From Nostoc carneum NIES-2107 (GTDB lineage: Bacteria > Cyanobacteriota > Cyanobacteriia > Cyanobacteriales > Nostocaceae): a stretch of 64,000 nt of DNA. The stretch is taken from the NCBI GenBank assembly GCA_002368155.1, contig AP018181.1, positions 248,001-312,000 of the forward strand, read 5' to 3'. The translations under genes and the position numbers were made by a program. Within the stretch, counting starts at the first letter, position 1. Every line of letters starts with the position of its first letter. Below are positions 9,055-17,333 of the stretch, piece by piece. Below the pieces are notes generated by a model that made no database searches, had not been told where the DNA came from, and worked only from the letters and a program-made list of their open reading frames with translations.

Positions 9055-9091
9055 AAAATGACCGATTTCTCTTTTAGAAATCGGTCATTTT
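9055..9091. terminator. Bidirectional hairpin terminator between hli and the convergent gene
   Basis: A perfect 16-bp stem (AAAATGACCGATTTCT and its complement) with a 5-nt loop and A/T ends on both sides lies in the 90-bp space between convergent stop codons, so it can serve both directions. Confidence 0.85.
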
Positions 9092-9119
9092 CTAATATTA
9101 AAATTGATTTAGCTGTAAA

Positions 9120-9827
9120 TTAACGACCACCTAAAATTTCCGAGATTGCCGATACAATATCAAGATAGAAATTACCGCCAACGGCGCGAAATAATTCAAA
9201 TTTAGAGCCAGGTGAACCGAAAAATGGTCTTAGAAACCAGCCTAATTGCACGCCTACAAAACCATACAAGAATAGCCAAGAACGTAAAATAGTAGTGCGA
9301 GTTTTTTTACCAACTTCATCTTGTTGAGAAAGTAACTGCATCCCTTCATAGAGGAATTTCACACCAAATATACCTGTGATGCCAAAAATTAACACATTCA
9401 ACAGTTTAAAAAATTGGTAAGAATTAGGCGCAGTGATCATAAAAAATAGTGTCACTGGTGCCAAGCTGAATAACAGCACGCTGATTACAGATACAGCTGT
9501 GAGCAAAACCACAAAATGCTGTTGAATAGTGCTACGGGAACCAAATAAAACATTAAAAAAGAAGAGAGTTGGGAAACAAATAATTAGTGTGAGCAAATAA
9601 AAAGCTGGGAGTTTGATAGCGCCAGATAATGCTTGTCCCCAACTATGAGATGCACCGATAATTGCACCATAGATGGCGAAACAGATAGAACTGGAAACAA
9701 AAAGAGCGCTGATTTTACTTTGTAACCTGATTCCCTGGCTAATTTCTTCTAAAAAACCCTGGCGATCGCGTAGTAAACTGATGAGAATGTTAAACTGTTT
9801 ATTTTTGTAAGAAGGCTTATCAAGCAT
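9120..9827 (-). CDS. Polytopic membrane protein, first of two tandem paralogues
   Basis: A 235-aa protein with a soluble N-terminus of about 40 residues (ISLLRDRQGFLEEISQGIRL) and about six hydrophobic segments between residues 42 and 200. The architecture recalls Yip1-type membrane proteins, and I have an impression that cyanobacterial homologues are labelled 'actin-binding WH2 domain-containing', a label the sequence itself does not explain. No catalytic motif is visible. It is paralogous to the gene ending at 9948, sharing LLRDRQ-FLEEI-QGIRL, SHSW-QALS-A-KLPA-YL and the C-terminal G-QLGW-LRPFFG-PGS. Function unknown. The ATG at 9827 aligns with the paralogue's start. Confidence 0.8.
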   Translation of the reverse strand: MLDKPSYKNKQFNILISLLRDRQGFLEEISQGIRLQSKISALFVSSSICFAIYGAIIGASHSWGQALSGAIKLPAFYLLTLIICFPTLFFFNVLFGSRSTIQQHFVVLLTAVSVISVLLFSLAPVTLFFMITAPNSYQFFKLLNVLIFGITGIFGVKFLYEGMQLLSQQDEVGKKTRTTILRSWLFLYGFVGVQLGWFLRPFFGSPGSKFELFRAVGGNFYLDIVSAISEILGGR

Positions 9828-9947
9828 AGTGGTGTAGTAAGTAGATTATGGGGAATTCGTAATTCGTAATTAGGAACTGAGCTTGGGATATTTTATGAGG
9901 CTGCTGAATTGTAGGGAAATTGTAGAATTACAAAATCTATGGCTGTA

Positions 9948-10652
9948 TTAACGTAATCCTAAAAGATAGCCGATGGCTTGCAGCACACTGAGATAAAAAC
10001 TACCTTCTCTGTCTCTAAAGAGTTGGAATATAGAACCAGGAGTACCGAAAAATGGTCTGAGAGTCCATCCAAGTTGGCTACCTACAAATGCATAAAGAAA
10101 CAACCAAGATAGGATAATTTTGCGGCGTGTTTTGCTACCTTCATTGTCTTGTTCTAAAACTACACTTGTGGCTTGGTAGAGAGAAGAAATACCAATAAAT
10201 CCTGTAAAGCTAAATATGACAACATTCAGCAGGATTAAAAATTGATAATTATTAGTAGTGATTAAGAAAAAAAGCGTAATCGGTGCAAAGCTAAATAACA
10301 ATACGCTAGTTACAGAAACCGCAGTTAGTACTAGTGCAAAATGCTGCCCAAAAGTTCGTTTTGAACCGAAAATAATATTAGAAAAATAAAGAGTGGGTAG
10401 ACAAATCAGCAGGGTGATTAAATAGAGTGCTGGTAGTTTAACCGCAGAAGATAAAGCTTGCATCCAGCTATGATATGCGCCAATAATCCCGCCATAAATA
10501 GCCAGAAATAGAGAACTACAAACTAACAGTGAAATGATTTTACTTGGTAGTCTAATACCTTGGGTAATTTCTTCTAAAAAAGCTTGGCGATCGCGCAGCA
10601 AGCCAATCAGTACTTTAAAATATTTGATTCCTGAAGATTGTCGTTCAATCAT
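9948..10652 (-). CDS. Polytopic membrane protein, second tandem paralogue
   Basis: A 234-aa protein with the same layout as its downstream neighbour: an N-terminal FLEEITQGIRLPSKI segment, six hydrophobic segments, and a conserved C-terminal loop with LGWTLRPFFGTPGS. The frame opens at a GTG (10664), but three consecutive ATGs follow. I chose the last (10652) because MIERQSSGIKYFKVL then aligns residue for residue with MLDKPSYKNKQFNIL of the paralogue and a GAGG lies seven bases upstream. The 120-bp gap to the paralogue carries ATTACGA-type heptamer repeats. Expression of the two may be joint. Function unknown. Confidence 0.78.
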   Translation of the reverse strand: MIERQSSGIKYFKVLIGLLRDRQAFLEEITQGIRLPSKIISLLVCSSLFLAIYGGIIGAYHSWMQALSSAVKLPALYLITLLICLPTLYFSNIIFGSKRTFGQHFALVLTAVSVTSVLLFSFAPITLFFLITTNNYQFLILLNVVIFSFTGFIGISSLYQATSVVLEQDNEGSKTRRKIILSWLFLYAFVGSQLGWTLRPFFGTPGSIFQLFRDREGSFYLSVLQAIGYLLGLR

Positions 10653-10680
10653 CATCATCCTCACACAAATTTGAGAAAAA

Positions 10681-10704
10681 ATTCGTAATTCGTAATTCGT
10701 AATT
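10681..10704. repeat. Heptamer STRR (ATTCGTA unit)
   Basis: Three and a half copies of a 7-bp unit upstream of the membrane-protein pair. The same unit recurs near 9856, 14352 and 52391. Confidence 0.8.
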
Positions 10705-10840
10705 AATACCCTAGTGAAACCTAGCCGCTTGATTCGAGATTTCCAGAGTCAAAAGTCAAAAGTTAAAAATTTGAATGAACAAGTTTTAACTCTTGACATT
10801 TGACTATGAACTCTGATAAAAGATAACAATTTTTATTAAG

Positions 10841-12385
10841 TTATTCATCTAGATAATCACTACCAGAACCGAATTTCCAAGCATCAAATAAACGATGCCA
10901 ATAATATTGTTGTTGGCGTGGCAAATACTTAACTAATGCTTCTAACATTGGACTTAGCCAAAATAAGGCGGTATAAATACTTAAATTTACATAATGCAAG
11001 ATCCAATCTAGTAAATTGATAAAACCTACTTGAGGAATTATTTTGGCAATTAATCCCGGATTTGCCAAACCTGTTTTTACAAGTGTTTGCGTTAATGCAG
11101 GAAACTTTACTATATCTTGTAAAAATGGCTTGAGTACTTTAGTTCCTAACTTTTGCATTTCCTGAAAAACGACGGCAAGCAATTGATTAATTTGCTCTGG
11201 TGAAATATTTTGATTTATGCCTACACTCATGGCTTTTTGAAACAACCAAGTAACAGCTAAACTTGGCTGATAAGGTTGCAGTAAAGCTAGGGCGGTTGTA
11301 GATAATTGTTCGGTTTGTAGTGCTTCTTGAATACCAAAAGTTAACCGCTTGAGGTGTCGTACCATTGCACCAAAACCACCAAAACTTAAAGGTGATTGAC
11401 TTCCGCTACTATCTCCGACTGGCAAAATGCGATTCCAAGGAGTTTTGAGGGGACTTTGGCGATAGGTAGGGAAAAAGCCAAACAGTGCCCGTTGAAATTT
11501 CAACTGGCTCAATTCCACACCCTGATATTGTGGTAGAAGGCGCAAATATTCCTCAAATAAAGCTTCTAAACCTAAGCGTTGGGGGTGTGCATCCATGTAT
11601 GTAAATAAGTAGGTTGTTCTACCATCCCTAGCTGGGAAAGCTTCCCAAAAGTACTGACATTGATTTTGCAAGGGTGTAAAAGATAATAACAAGTCCCCAC
11701 TGTGATTTTCCGGAAATCCTTGGGCGCAACTTCCCACAACTAAGCATAGTGCATCTGGCTTTTGTCCTTGGCGCGCTTGTTGGGCGATGGGAGAGAGGTG
11801 TCCCATTGCATCAATCAATAACCGTGTTTTTAGCTGGTTGTTTACCATCACCCCATTAGGATGAACTACAGCTTCACTCAGGGGTGTGTTTTCCCACAAC
11901 GCACCACCAGCAGCCAAAAATCGGGTTTTCAAGGTTTCTAAGAGATAAACCGGATCGATACCAATGTTAAGAACATCTTCTACCCATACCTCTGTACCGC
12001 CTTGAAAGCTTACACGAGCTGGGTTATATTCAGTGGCGATCGCTTGCTCTAATTCTGCATTGGTAAGTAAATTTAATTCCAAAAATACTTCTAACTCTTG
12101 GCGAGAAATATTCCATTCTTGTTCTCTACCACGCAAAATTCCCCGTTCAATCAAGCCTACCTTGAGTCCTTGTACTGCTAAGGCGCAACCGATTAAAATC
12201 CCCAAGGTTCCACCGCAAATAATTACATCCCAGTCCACATTGTCTAAGAGTTCAGGGTTTTCTTTTACTACCATTGGAATTGGTGCTTGATCTGCCCTGA
12301 GTGATGCTAAAGTGCGATCGGCACGACGTAAACCTTCCATGACATTGCCTGGTAGTTGAGAGAGAATATCTTCGGTGATGCTCAT
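10841..12385 (-). CDS. cruP: CruP, lycopene-cyclase-family flavoprotein
   Basis: A 514-aa protein with an FAD-binding Rossmann motif near residue 55 (VIICGGTLGILIGCALAVQG) and then GREQEWNISRQELE, which is characteristic of CruP. Further family blocks are SCAQGFPENHSGD, the GDSSGSQSPLSFGGFG flavin-proximal motif at about 325-340, and the C-terminal WKFGSGSDY. These match my memory of plant and cyanobacterial CruP closely, including the C-terminal end, which separates it from the true cyclase CruA. CruP is reported to lower accumulation of beta-carotene epoxides under oxidative stress rather than to act mainly as cyclase. No pigment gene lies next to it. Start ATG at 12385; full length for the family. 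Confidence 0.85.
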   Translation of the reverse strand: MSITEDILSQLPGNVMEGLRRADRTLASLRADQAPIPMVVKENPELLDNVDWDVIICGGTLGILIGCALAVQGLKVGLIERGILRGREQEWNISRQELEVFLELNLLTNAELEQAIATEYNPARVSFQGGTEVWVEDVLNIGIDPVYLLETLKTRFLAAGGALWENTPLSEAVVHPNGVMVNNQLKTRLLIDAMGHLSPIAQQARQGQKPDALCLVVGSCAQGFPENHSGDLLLSFTPLQNQCQYFWEAFPARDGRTTYLFTYMDAHPQRLGLEALFEEYLRLLPQYQGVELSQLKFQRALFGFFPTYRQSPLKTPWNRILPVGDSSGSQSPLSFGGFGAMVRHLKRLTFGIQEALQTEQLSTTALALLQPYQPSLAVTWLFQKAMSVGINQNISPEQINQLLAVVFQEMQKLGTKVLKPFLQDIVKFPALTQTLVKTGLANPGLIAKIIPQVGFINLLDWILHYVNLSIYTALFWLSPMLEALVKYLPRQQQYYWHRLFDAWKFGSGSDYLDE

Positions 12386-12668
12386 ACCATTTTGGGTTTT
12401 AGATTGGGAATTACTGTCTCTGTTGGGATTCTGTTAATCCATCATCATTGTGCTGACTCGGCTAGGAATTACGCAACTAGCGCTGACTATGCAAACAAGC
12501 GATCGCCTAGAATCAGCATGACTTCGGTAAAATTATGTAACTGTTATTTGGCGTAACTTAGTATATCTTTGTACTCTTTTGGGAAAGTATGGGGTATAAC
12601 GTATCTGGACGAATACTAACTAAGTATTTTCCTGCATATAGTCAGAAAAAATTAAACAGATACAACCC

Positions 12669-13106
12669 ATGTTTAAACAAACCACAATACTTTCAGCAAC
12701 GGCTGCGATCGCATTACTGTTTACTGGTTGTGGCGAGAGTAAAGTCGCTCAATGTAACAAAATAGTTAAGGTAGCAAATCAAGCAGTAACTATCGGCCAA
12801 GATTTTGGTAAAAATCCCAATAATGCCAAAACAGGTTCTAAAGCCTTAAATGAAGTCGCTGGTAAGATAGACACAATTACTACAGAGATGAAAGCACTGG
12901 AAATAAAAGATGAAAAGTTGCAAGGCTTTCAGCAGCGCTTTACCACCCTTTATCAAAGTACAAGTCAGGGTTTGAAGGATGAAGCTAAAGCTTTAGATAA
13001 AAAAGATTTAGCTAGTGCAAAACGTTCTTTGGTAACTCTGAAAAAGAATAGTACTGAGGAAAGTACTTTAGTAAAGGAAATTAATACTTACTGTTCTGGA
13101 CAATGA
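12669..13106 (+). CDS. Small lipoprotein, unknown function
   Basis: A 145-aa protein with a lipoprotein signal: a short basic start, a hydrophobic core (ATAAIALLF) and lipobox LFTGC with the modified Cys at about residue 21. The mature part is almost all helix, rich in K, A, T and S, with a second Cys three residues from the end that could pair with Cys29. Expected location is a lipid-anchored periplasmic protein. It resembles the many small helical lipoproteins of Nostocales. No domain is recognised. Start is the ATG at 12669; no good ribosome binding site is seen. It stands alone, with unrelated genes on both sides. Confidence 0.75.
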   Translation: MFKQTTILSATAAIALLFTGCGESKVAQCNKIVKVANQAVTIGQDFGKNPNNAKTGSKALNEVAGKIDTITTEMKALEIKDEKLQGFQQRFTTLYQSTSQGLKDEAKALDKKDLASAKRSLVTLKKNSTEESTLVKEINTYCSGQ

Positions 13107-13137
13107 GGAATTAGTTATCAGAGTCACAATATTGTGT

Positions 13138-13205
13138 AGGGGAAGGGGGAAAGGGGAAAGGTTAAAGGGTAAGGTTTTTTCCGTTTCCCCTTTACCCTTT
13201 TTAAT
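13138..13205. repeat. Purine-rich G-run repeat tract
   Basis: The sequence between the lipoprotein and the next gene consists of GGGGAAAGG-type degenerate units followed by the complementary CCCCTTTACCC type, so it can fold into a weak hairpin. It may act as terminator of the lipoprotein gene. Confidence 0.4.
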
Positions 13206-13293
13206 ATAGTTATGTTGATTTATGCTGACTTATTTATTGCATTCAAAGCAGAATTGGTATATTTGAGTTCTGAGCTATGAGGACAACAAAAAA

Positions 13294-13776
13294 ATGGAAC
13301 TCAAAGCAGTTGCAATGCAAATTCCTGAAGGTTGTAATCTGATATTGGGACAAAGCCACTTTATTAAAACAGTGGAAGACTTATATGAGATTATGGTCAA
13401 TATATCTTCACAGGTAAAGTTTGGTATTGCTTTTTGTGAAGCTTCCGGGCCATGTTTACTCAGAACTACAGGAAACGATCGCACTTTAGAAGACACAGCA
13501 ATTAAAAATGCTCTCGCTATCGGTGCAGGTCATAGTTTTATAATTTTACTTAAAGAAGCTTATCCAATTAATTTTTTAAATGCTATCAAGCAGTGTCCAG
13601 AAGTTTGCTCAATTTTCTGTGCTACAGCAAATCCAGTAGAGGTAATTGTAGCTGAAACCGAGCAAGGTAGAGGTATTCTTGGCGTGATTGATGGTTTTTC
13701 GCCCAAGGGGTTAGAAACAGCTGAAGATGTCAAAATCCGTCAGGGATTTTTACGCCAAATTGGTTATAAGCTTTGA
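13294..13776 (+). CDS. Adenosine-specific kinase family protein (DUF355, PF04008)
   Basis: A 160-aa protein matching the compact ARP/DUF355 family along its whole length. Motifs seen are [18 protein letters not shown] near residue 16, [20 protein letters not shown] at about 44-63, [20 protein letters not shown] at about 71-90, and CATANPVEV plus [10 protein letters not shown] near 110-135. The family, best known from archaea, was named adenosine-specific kinase after binding studies on a Pyrobaculum protein. The physiological role is unproven, so the name should be used with care. Start is ATG 13294 with GAGG 13 bases upstream. It is a single gene between unrelated ones. Confidence 0.85.
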   Translation: MELKAVAMQIPEGCNLILGQSHFIKTVEDLYEIMVNISSQVKFGIAFCEASGPCLLRTTGNDRTLEDTAIKNALAIGAGHSFIILLKEAYPINFLNAIKQCPEVCSIFCATANPVEVIVAETEQGRGILGVIDGFSPKGLETAEDVKIRQGFLRQIGYKL

Positions 13777-13798
13777 AGGGGGATGAGAACTTTGAGTA

Positions 13799-13824
13799 AA
13801 GACGCGATGAATCGCGTCTCTACA
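13799..13824. repeat. Short dispersed palindrome (GACGCGAT-GAATCGCGTC type)
   Basis: AGACGCGAT and ATCGCGTCT arms flank two bases and are followed by CTACA. This small palindrome is common between cyanobacterial genes. It may end transcription of the upstream gene, though the T-run is weak. Confidence 0.5.
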
Positions 13825-13900
13825 ATTCTTGGCTTTTTTATCTAAGCCAAACTCGCTTTTTTATTGAAATATTTTCAAGAGTAAAAAATGTGAGGTAAAA

Positions 13901-14356
13901 ATGGCTATTAATTATCGAGAAAAAATTATCGCGTTGTGGACAGTATTTTTATTAGGAACACTGTTTCACACTCAACTCGGTTTAATGCCTTTGTTCCACG
14001 GTTTATCGGTTGCGGAATCGCAAAAAGCCACAACAATGAATGAAATTTCGGTAATTATGTGGTTAATGTTGGGATTTTTTGTGATACCAATGTTGGCAAT
14101 TATTGCGACTGCTTTTGCTGATTCTAAACGCTATAGAGTGATTCATTTTGGATTGACTATATTTTACAGCGTGATGAATTTACTGCATCTGATTCTTGAC
14201 CTAATGGTGACACCAATTTTTTGGTATCAAATTGCTTTAATGGCAATTTTATTTGGTGTAGGTTTACTATTAAATGTTGTGGCTTACCAATGGCTGCGAT
14301 CACACCATGAAAAGGGCAAACACTGGACGGAACCATTAACCTCATCACATTCGTAA
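13901..14356 (+). CDS. Small four-helix membrane protein, unknown function
   Basis: A 151-aa protein with four hydrophobic segments at about residues 8-30, 48-72, 80-102 and 107-132. A conserved-looking His (LFHTQLGLMPLFHG) lies in the first loop and a basic, His-rich tail (LRSHHEKGKHW) at the end. No family recognised. The C-terminal codons run into an ATTACGA heptamer repeat, so the last residues (TSSHS) may have been set by repeat insertion. It converges with the GH65 gene only seven bases away. Confidence 0.65.
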   Translation: MAINYREKIIALWTVFLLGTLFHTQLGLMPLFHGLSVAESQKATTMNEISVIMWLMLGFFVIPMLAIIATAFADSKRYRVIHFGLTIFYSVMNLLHLILDLMVTPIFWYQIALMAILFGVGLLLNVVAYQWLRSHHEKGKHWTEPLTSSHS

Positions 14357-14383
14357 TTACGAATTACGAATTACGAATTATTA
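14352..14383. repeat. Heptamer STRR (ATTACGA unit) between convergent genes
   Basis: About four copies of the 7-bp unit overlap the stop of the small membrane gene and reach into the last codons of the convergent GH65 gene (its C-terminal IIRNS). Confidence 0.75.
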
Positions 14384-17249
14384 ATTTACCTTTGATATCT
14401 CCCCATTTAATGCCTGCTAAACTGGGTAGCACGATATTGGCAGCACCAACTCGTTCAACAGGGCCGAGTCCTACAGCCCACATTCCACCAGCTAAAGCGG
14501 CTTCCACACCTGCGGCTGCATCTTCGACAACTACACATTGTGCTGGCGGAAGTCCTAGCAATTTGGCGGCGAAGAGAAATAAATCGGGTGCTGGCTTGGG
14601 TTTTTCGACACTGTAACCATCTGCGATCGCATCTACTTTATCAGCAATCCCCAATTTATCGACAACGGTTTGGGCATTTTTGCTGGCGGAACCAATGGCT
14701 ATTTTAATCCCTGCTTGTCGTAGTTCATCAAGAAGTGCGATCGCACCTGGTAATAAATCTTGGGATGTGATGTGTTGAATTGATTCTACATAGTAGCGAT
14801 TCTTACGTGCCATCATCTCTTGAATTTGCTCTTCTGAATACTGTCTATCACCAATAATCAGCATCAGAGATTCCCGCCGCGAGACACCGCGCAATGCTTC
14901 GTTTGCTTGGCGATTAAAGGGTATACCTTCTTCATCTGCTAGCTTTTGCCAAGCGCGATAATGATATTCTGCGGTATCTGTAAGAACACCATCTAAATCA
15001 AAAATTACTCCCCGAATATCGGTAGAATTGGATTTTTCCATAGTCCCTAATCCTGGCTGTAAATCAAAATCATGCCACTTACCACGCCAATGTAATTTGA
15101 ATTTTAAACGCGTCCACCCTGGGGGTAAGTGCGGCTGGGCTACTGGGCCATTTTCGCGCATTTGAATGCCACCAAAGCCAAAAATTACCGCTTGCCAAAC
15201 ACCGCCAGCACTCGCGCCGTGGATTCCGTCGTTAGTATTGCCCCGCACATCCTGCAAATCCACCATTGCGGCTTGCATAAACCGTTCGTAAGCTACGTCT
15301 GATTTCCCTAAATCTGAGGCTAAGATGCCATGAATCGCCGGGCCAAGGGAAGAACCATAGGTGATATCTGTACGGGGTGCATAGTAGTCCCAGTTAATCT
15401 GCAATGTTTTTTGATTGTAGGGCGATTCCTCTGATTGCCGCATCAAATACAGCAGCATTAAAACATCAGGTTGCTTGAGTACTTGCCGCTTATTTGCACC
15501 ATCTATACCCAAGATAGCTTGCATGGAACGAGTGCGGGGTTCATACTTACTCAAGTCGATATCTTCTAACTGGAAAAATCCCTCGTACTGTTCAATTAAC
15601 CCTGTGTCTGGATAACAGAGAATCCAAATATTAGCAATGATATCTTCCCAGCGCGATCGCTGTTTACTACCCAGATGCAATTTTTCTTCTAGTTCCTTGG
15701 CTTGTTCTGGGAAGTTGGCGCGCAGCCAATCATCAATGATAATTGCCTTTTCCAGATGCCATTGCACCATGCGGTTGGTGAAGGTATTATTATGGACAAA
15801 TTCGTGATATTCGTCTGCACCGATAACGCCGCGAATCTCATAACGTTCGTATTTGGGGTTAAATTCCACCCGACTACCCCAAAATATCGCCGTATCTAAG
15901 ATAATTTCTGCGCCACGGTCTCGCATCCACTCATCATCGCCTGTGGCTTGCCAGTAGTACCAAACAGCATAAACGATATCTGCACTTATATGAATTTCGC
16001 GATCGCGGCACCAAATCCGCACGTCTTCGCCATAGGGGTCGTTAGGTAACGCCCAGCGAGGTGTAACTTCATCGCCTGTATCTGCACTTTCCCAGGCAAA
16101 CATTGCCCCTTTATAACCATCATGGGCGGCTTTGCGTCGTGCGCCTTTTAAAGTATGGTAGCGGTAGCTGAGAAGATTGCGGGCGAGTTCTGGTTGAGTA
16201 TATATAAAGAATGGTAGTATAAAAATTTCTGTATCCCAGAAGACGTGACCGTGATAACCGAATCCTGAAAGGGTTTTGGCGGGGATACTTACCTGATCAT
16301 CATTTCTTCTGGCTGCAATTAATAGCTGAAATAGGTTGTAGCGGACAGCAAAAGCGGCTGTAATATCGCCTTCAATGGCAATATCACTTTTTTCCCATAA
16401 CTCATTCCATGCTTGTTCTTGGTCTTGGAGGAGGGTTGTATAGTTGGGGAGAACAGCGAGTTTTTCCTGTGCGGCTTTGTATGGCGCTTCTATATCCCGT
16501 GAAGTAAAAACCGTAACAATCTTTTCTGCTGTTACTGTTTGATTAGCTGTCGCTGAAAATGACGCACTCAAGGTAGGATAACCAGGCGCACTGTTAACTT
16601 GTAAAGTTGTCTCAGCGCCAAAAATTTGCAACCGCGTCGCCATCCCAATATCAATACATGAGTTACGAGTACGGCGATGTAACCACACACCTTGATCAGT
16701 TTTACCTTGATCTAACCATTCCCAATGATTAAAACCAGGGTTTTCAGGATAACCGTTGATGCTAGCTTGAATTTCAATTAAGCCATCAAAATCGAGGGGG
16801 GTAACTTGGCAGCGTTGCCCTAAAATATGCTCATCTGCCATACTAGCGAAACGCTCAAATTGCAGGTCTACGGTACTTCCGGTAGGACTGCGCCAACGCA
16901 CAGAACGGCTAATTAAACCTCGACGCACATCAAGCTGACGTTCGTATTGTAATATTTCGCCTTGATCCATACGGAAGCGATCGCCATTGATCGTTATCGC
17001 TAATGGTAGCCAATCAGGACAGTTGACAAGTTCTGTATAGACAACCGGAACCTCATCATAAACACCGTGGATAAAAGTAGCCGGTAATGCACGCATATAC
17101 CCTTCTTCAAAGCTACCGCGTGTCCCCAAATAACCATTACCGATTGTGAAAATGGTTTCTCTGGCGTGTAATTGATCGGGGTTAAACTGAGTTTCAATTA
17201 AAATCCAGTCTTTATAAATAAAATCGTGATAATTACCTGTTATATCCAT
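14364..17249 (-). CDS. Bifunctional GH65 disaccharide phosphorylase / beta-phosphoglucomutase
   Basis: This 961-aa fusion has two parts. Residues 1 to about 735 are a glycoside hydrolase family 65 phosphorylase. The GADEYHEFVHNNTFTNRM block at about 478-495 contains the catalytic acid Glu, and HGASAGGVWQAVIFGFGG lies near 675-690. From about 745 to the end is a HAD-family beta-phosphoglucomutase with GVIFDLDGVLTDTAEYHYRAW, a GSASKN motif II and VEDAAAGVEAALAGG. The pair would phosphorolyse an alpha-glucoside (trehalose, maltose, kojibiose or nigerose type; not decidable here) to beta-glucose 1-phosphate and convert it at once to glucose 6-phosphate. It lies 84 bp downstream of sucrose synthase, same strand. 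The last few residues are encoded by repeat DNA. Confidence 0.9.
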   Translation of the reverse strand: MDITGNYHDFIYKDWILIETQFNPDQLHARETIFTIGNGYLGTRGSFEEGYMRALPATFIHGVYDEVPVVYTELVNCPDWLPLAITINGDRFRMDQGEILQYERQLDVRRGLISRSVRWRSPTGSTVDLQFERFASMADEHILGQRCQVTPLDFDGLIEIQASINGYPENPGFNHWEWLDQGKTDQGVWLHRRTRNSCIDIGMATRLQIFGAETTLQVNSAPGYPTLSASFSATANQTVTAEKIVTVFTSRDIEAPYKAAQEKLAVLPNYTTLLQDQEQAWNELWEKSDIAIEGDITAAFAVRYNLFQLLIAARRNDDQVSIPAKTLSGFGYHGHVFWDTEIFILPFFIYTQPELARNLLSYRYHTLKGARRKAAHDGYKGAMFAWESADTGDEVTPRWALPNDPYGEDVRIWCRDREIHISADIVYAVWYYWQATGDDEWMRDRGAEIILDTAIFWGSRVEFNPKYERYEIRGVIGADEYHEFVHNNTFTNRMVQWHLEKAIIIDDWLRANFPEQAKELEEKLHLGSKQRSRWEDIIANIWILCYPDTGLIEQYEGFFQLEDIDLSKYEPRTRSMQAILGIDGANKRQVLKQPDVLMLLYLMRQSEESPYNQKTLQINWDYYAPRTDITYGSSLGPAIHGILASDLGKSDVAYERFMQAAMVDLQDVRGNTNDGIHGASAGGVWQAVIFGFGGIQMRENGPVAQPHLPPGWTRLKFKLHWRGKWHDFDLQPGLGTMEKSNSTDIRGVIFDLDGVLTDTAEYHYRAWQKLADEEGIPFNRQANEALRGVSRRESLMLIIGDRQYSEEQIQEMMARKNRYYVESIQHITSQDLLPGAIALLDELRQAGIKIAIGSASKNAQTVVDKLGIADKVDAIADGYSVEKPKPAPDLFLFAAKLLGLPPAQCVVVEDAAAGVEAALAGGMWAVGLGPVERVGAANIVLPSLAGIKWGDIKGKLIIRNS

Positions 17250-17333
17250 CGTAAATATCTTGAATTAGTTCAATTGGCATTTGTCATTTGGTATTATCTA
17301 CCTTATCTCCCTCATCCCCCTCATCTTCCTAAA

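Noticed and set aside
12356-12556. 66-codon forward frame overlapping the cruP start
   Set aside because: Opposite strand to a strongly supported gene start, no ribosome binding site, no protein-like composition.
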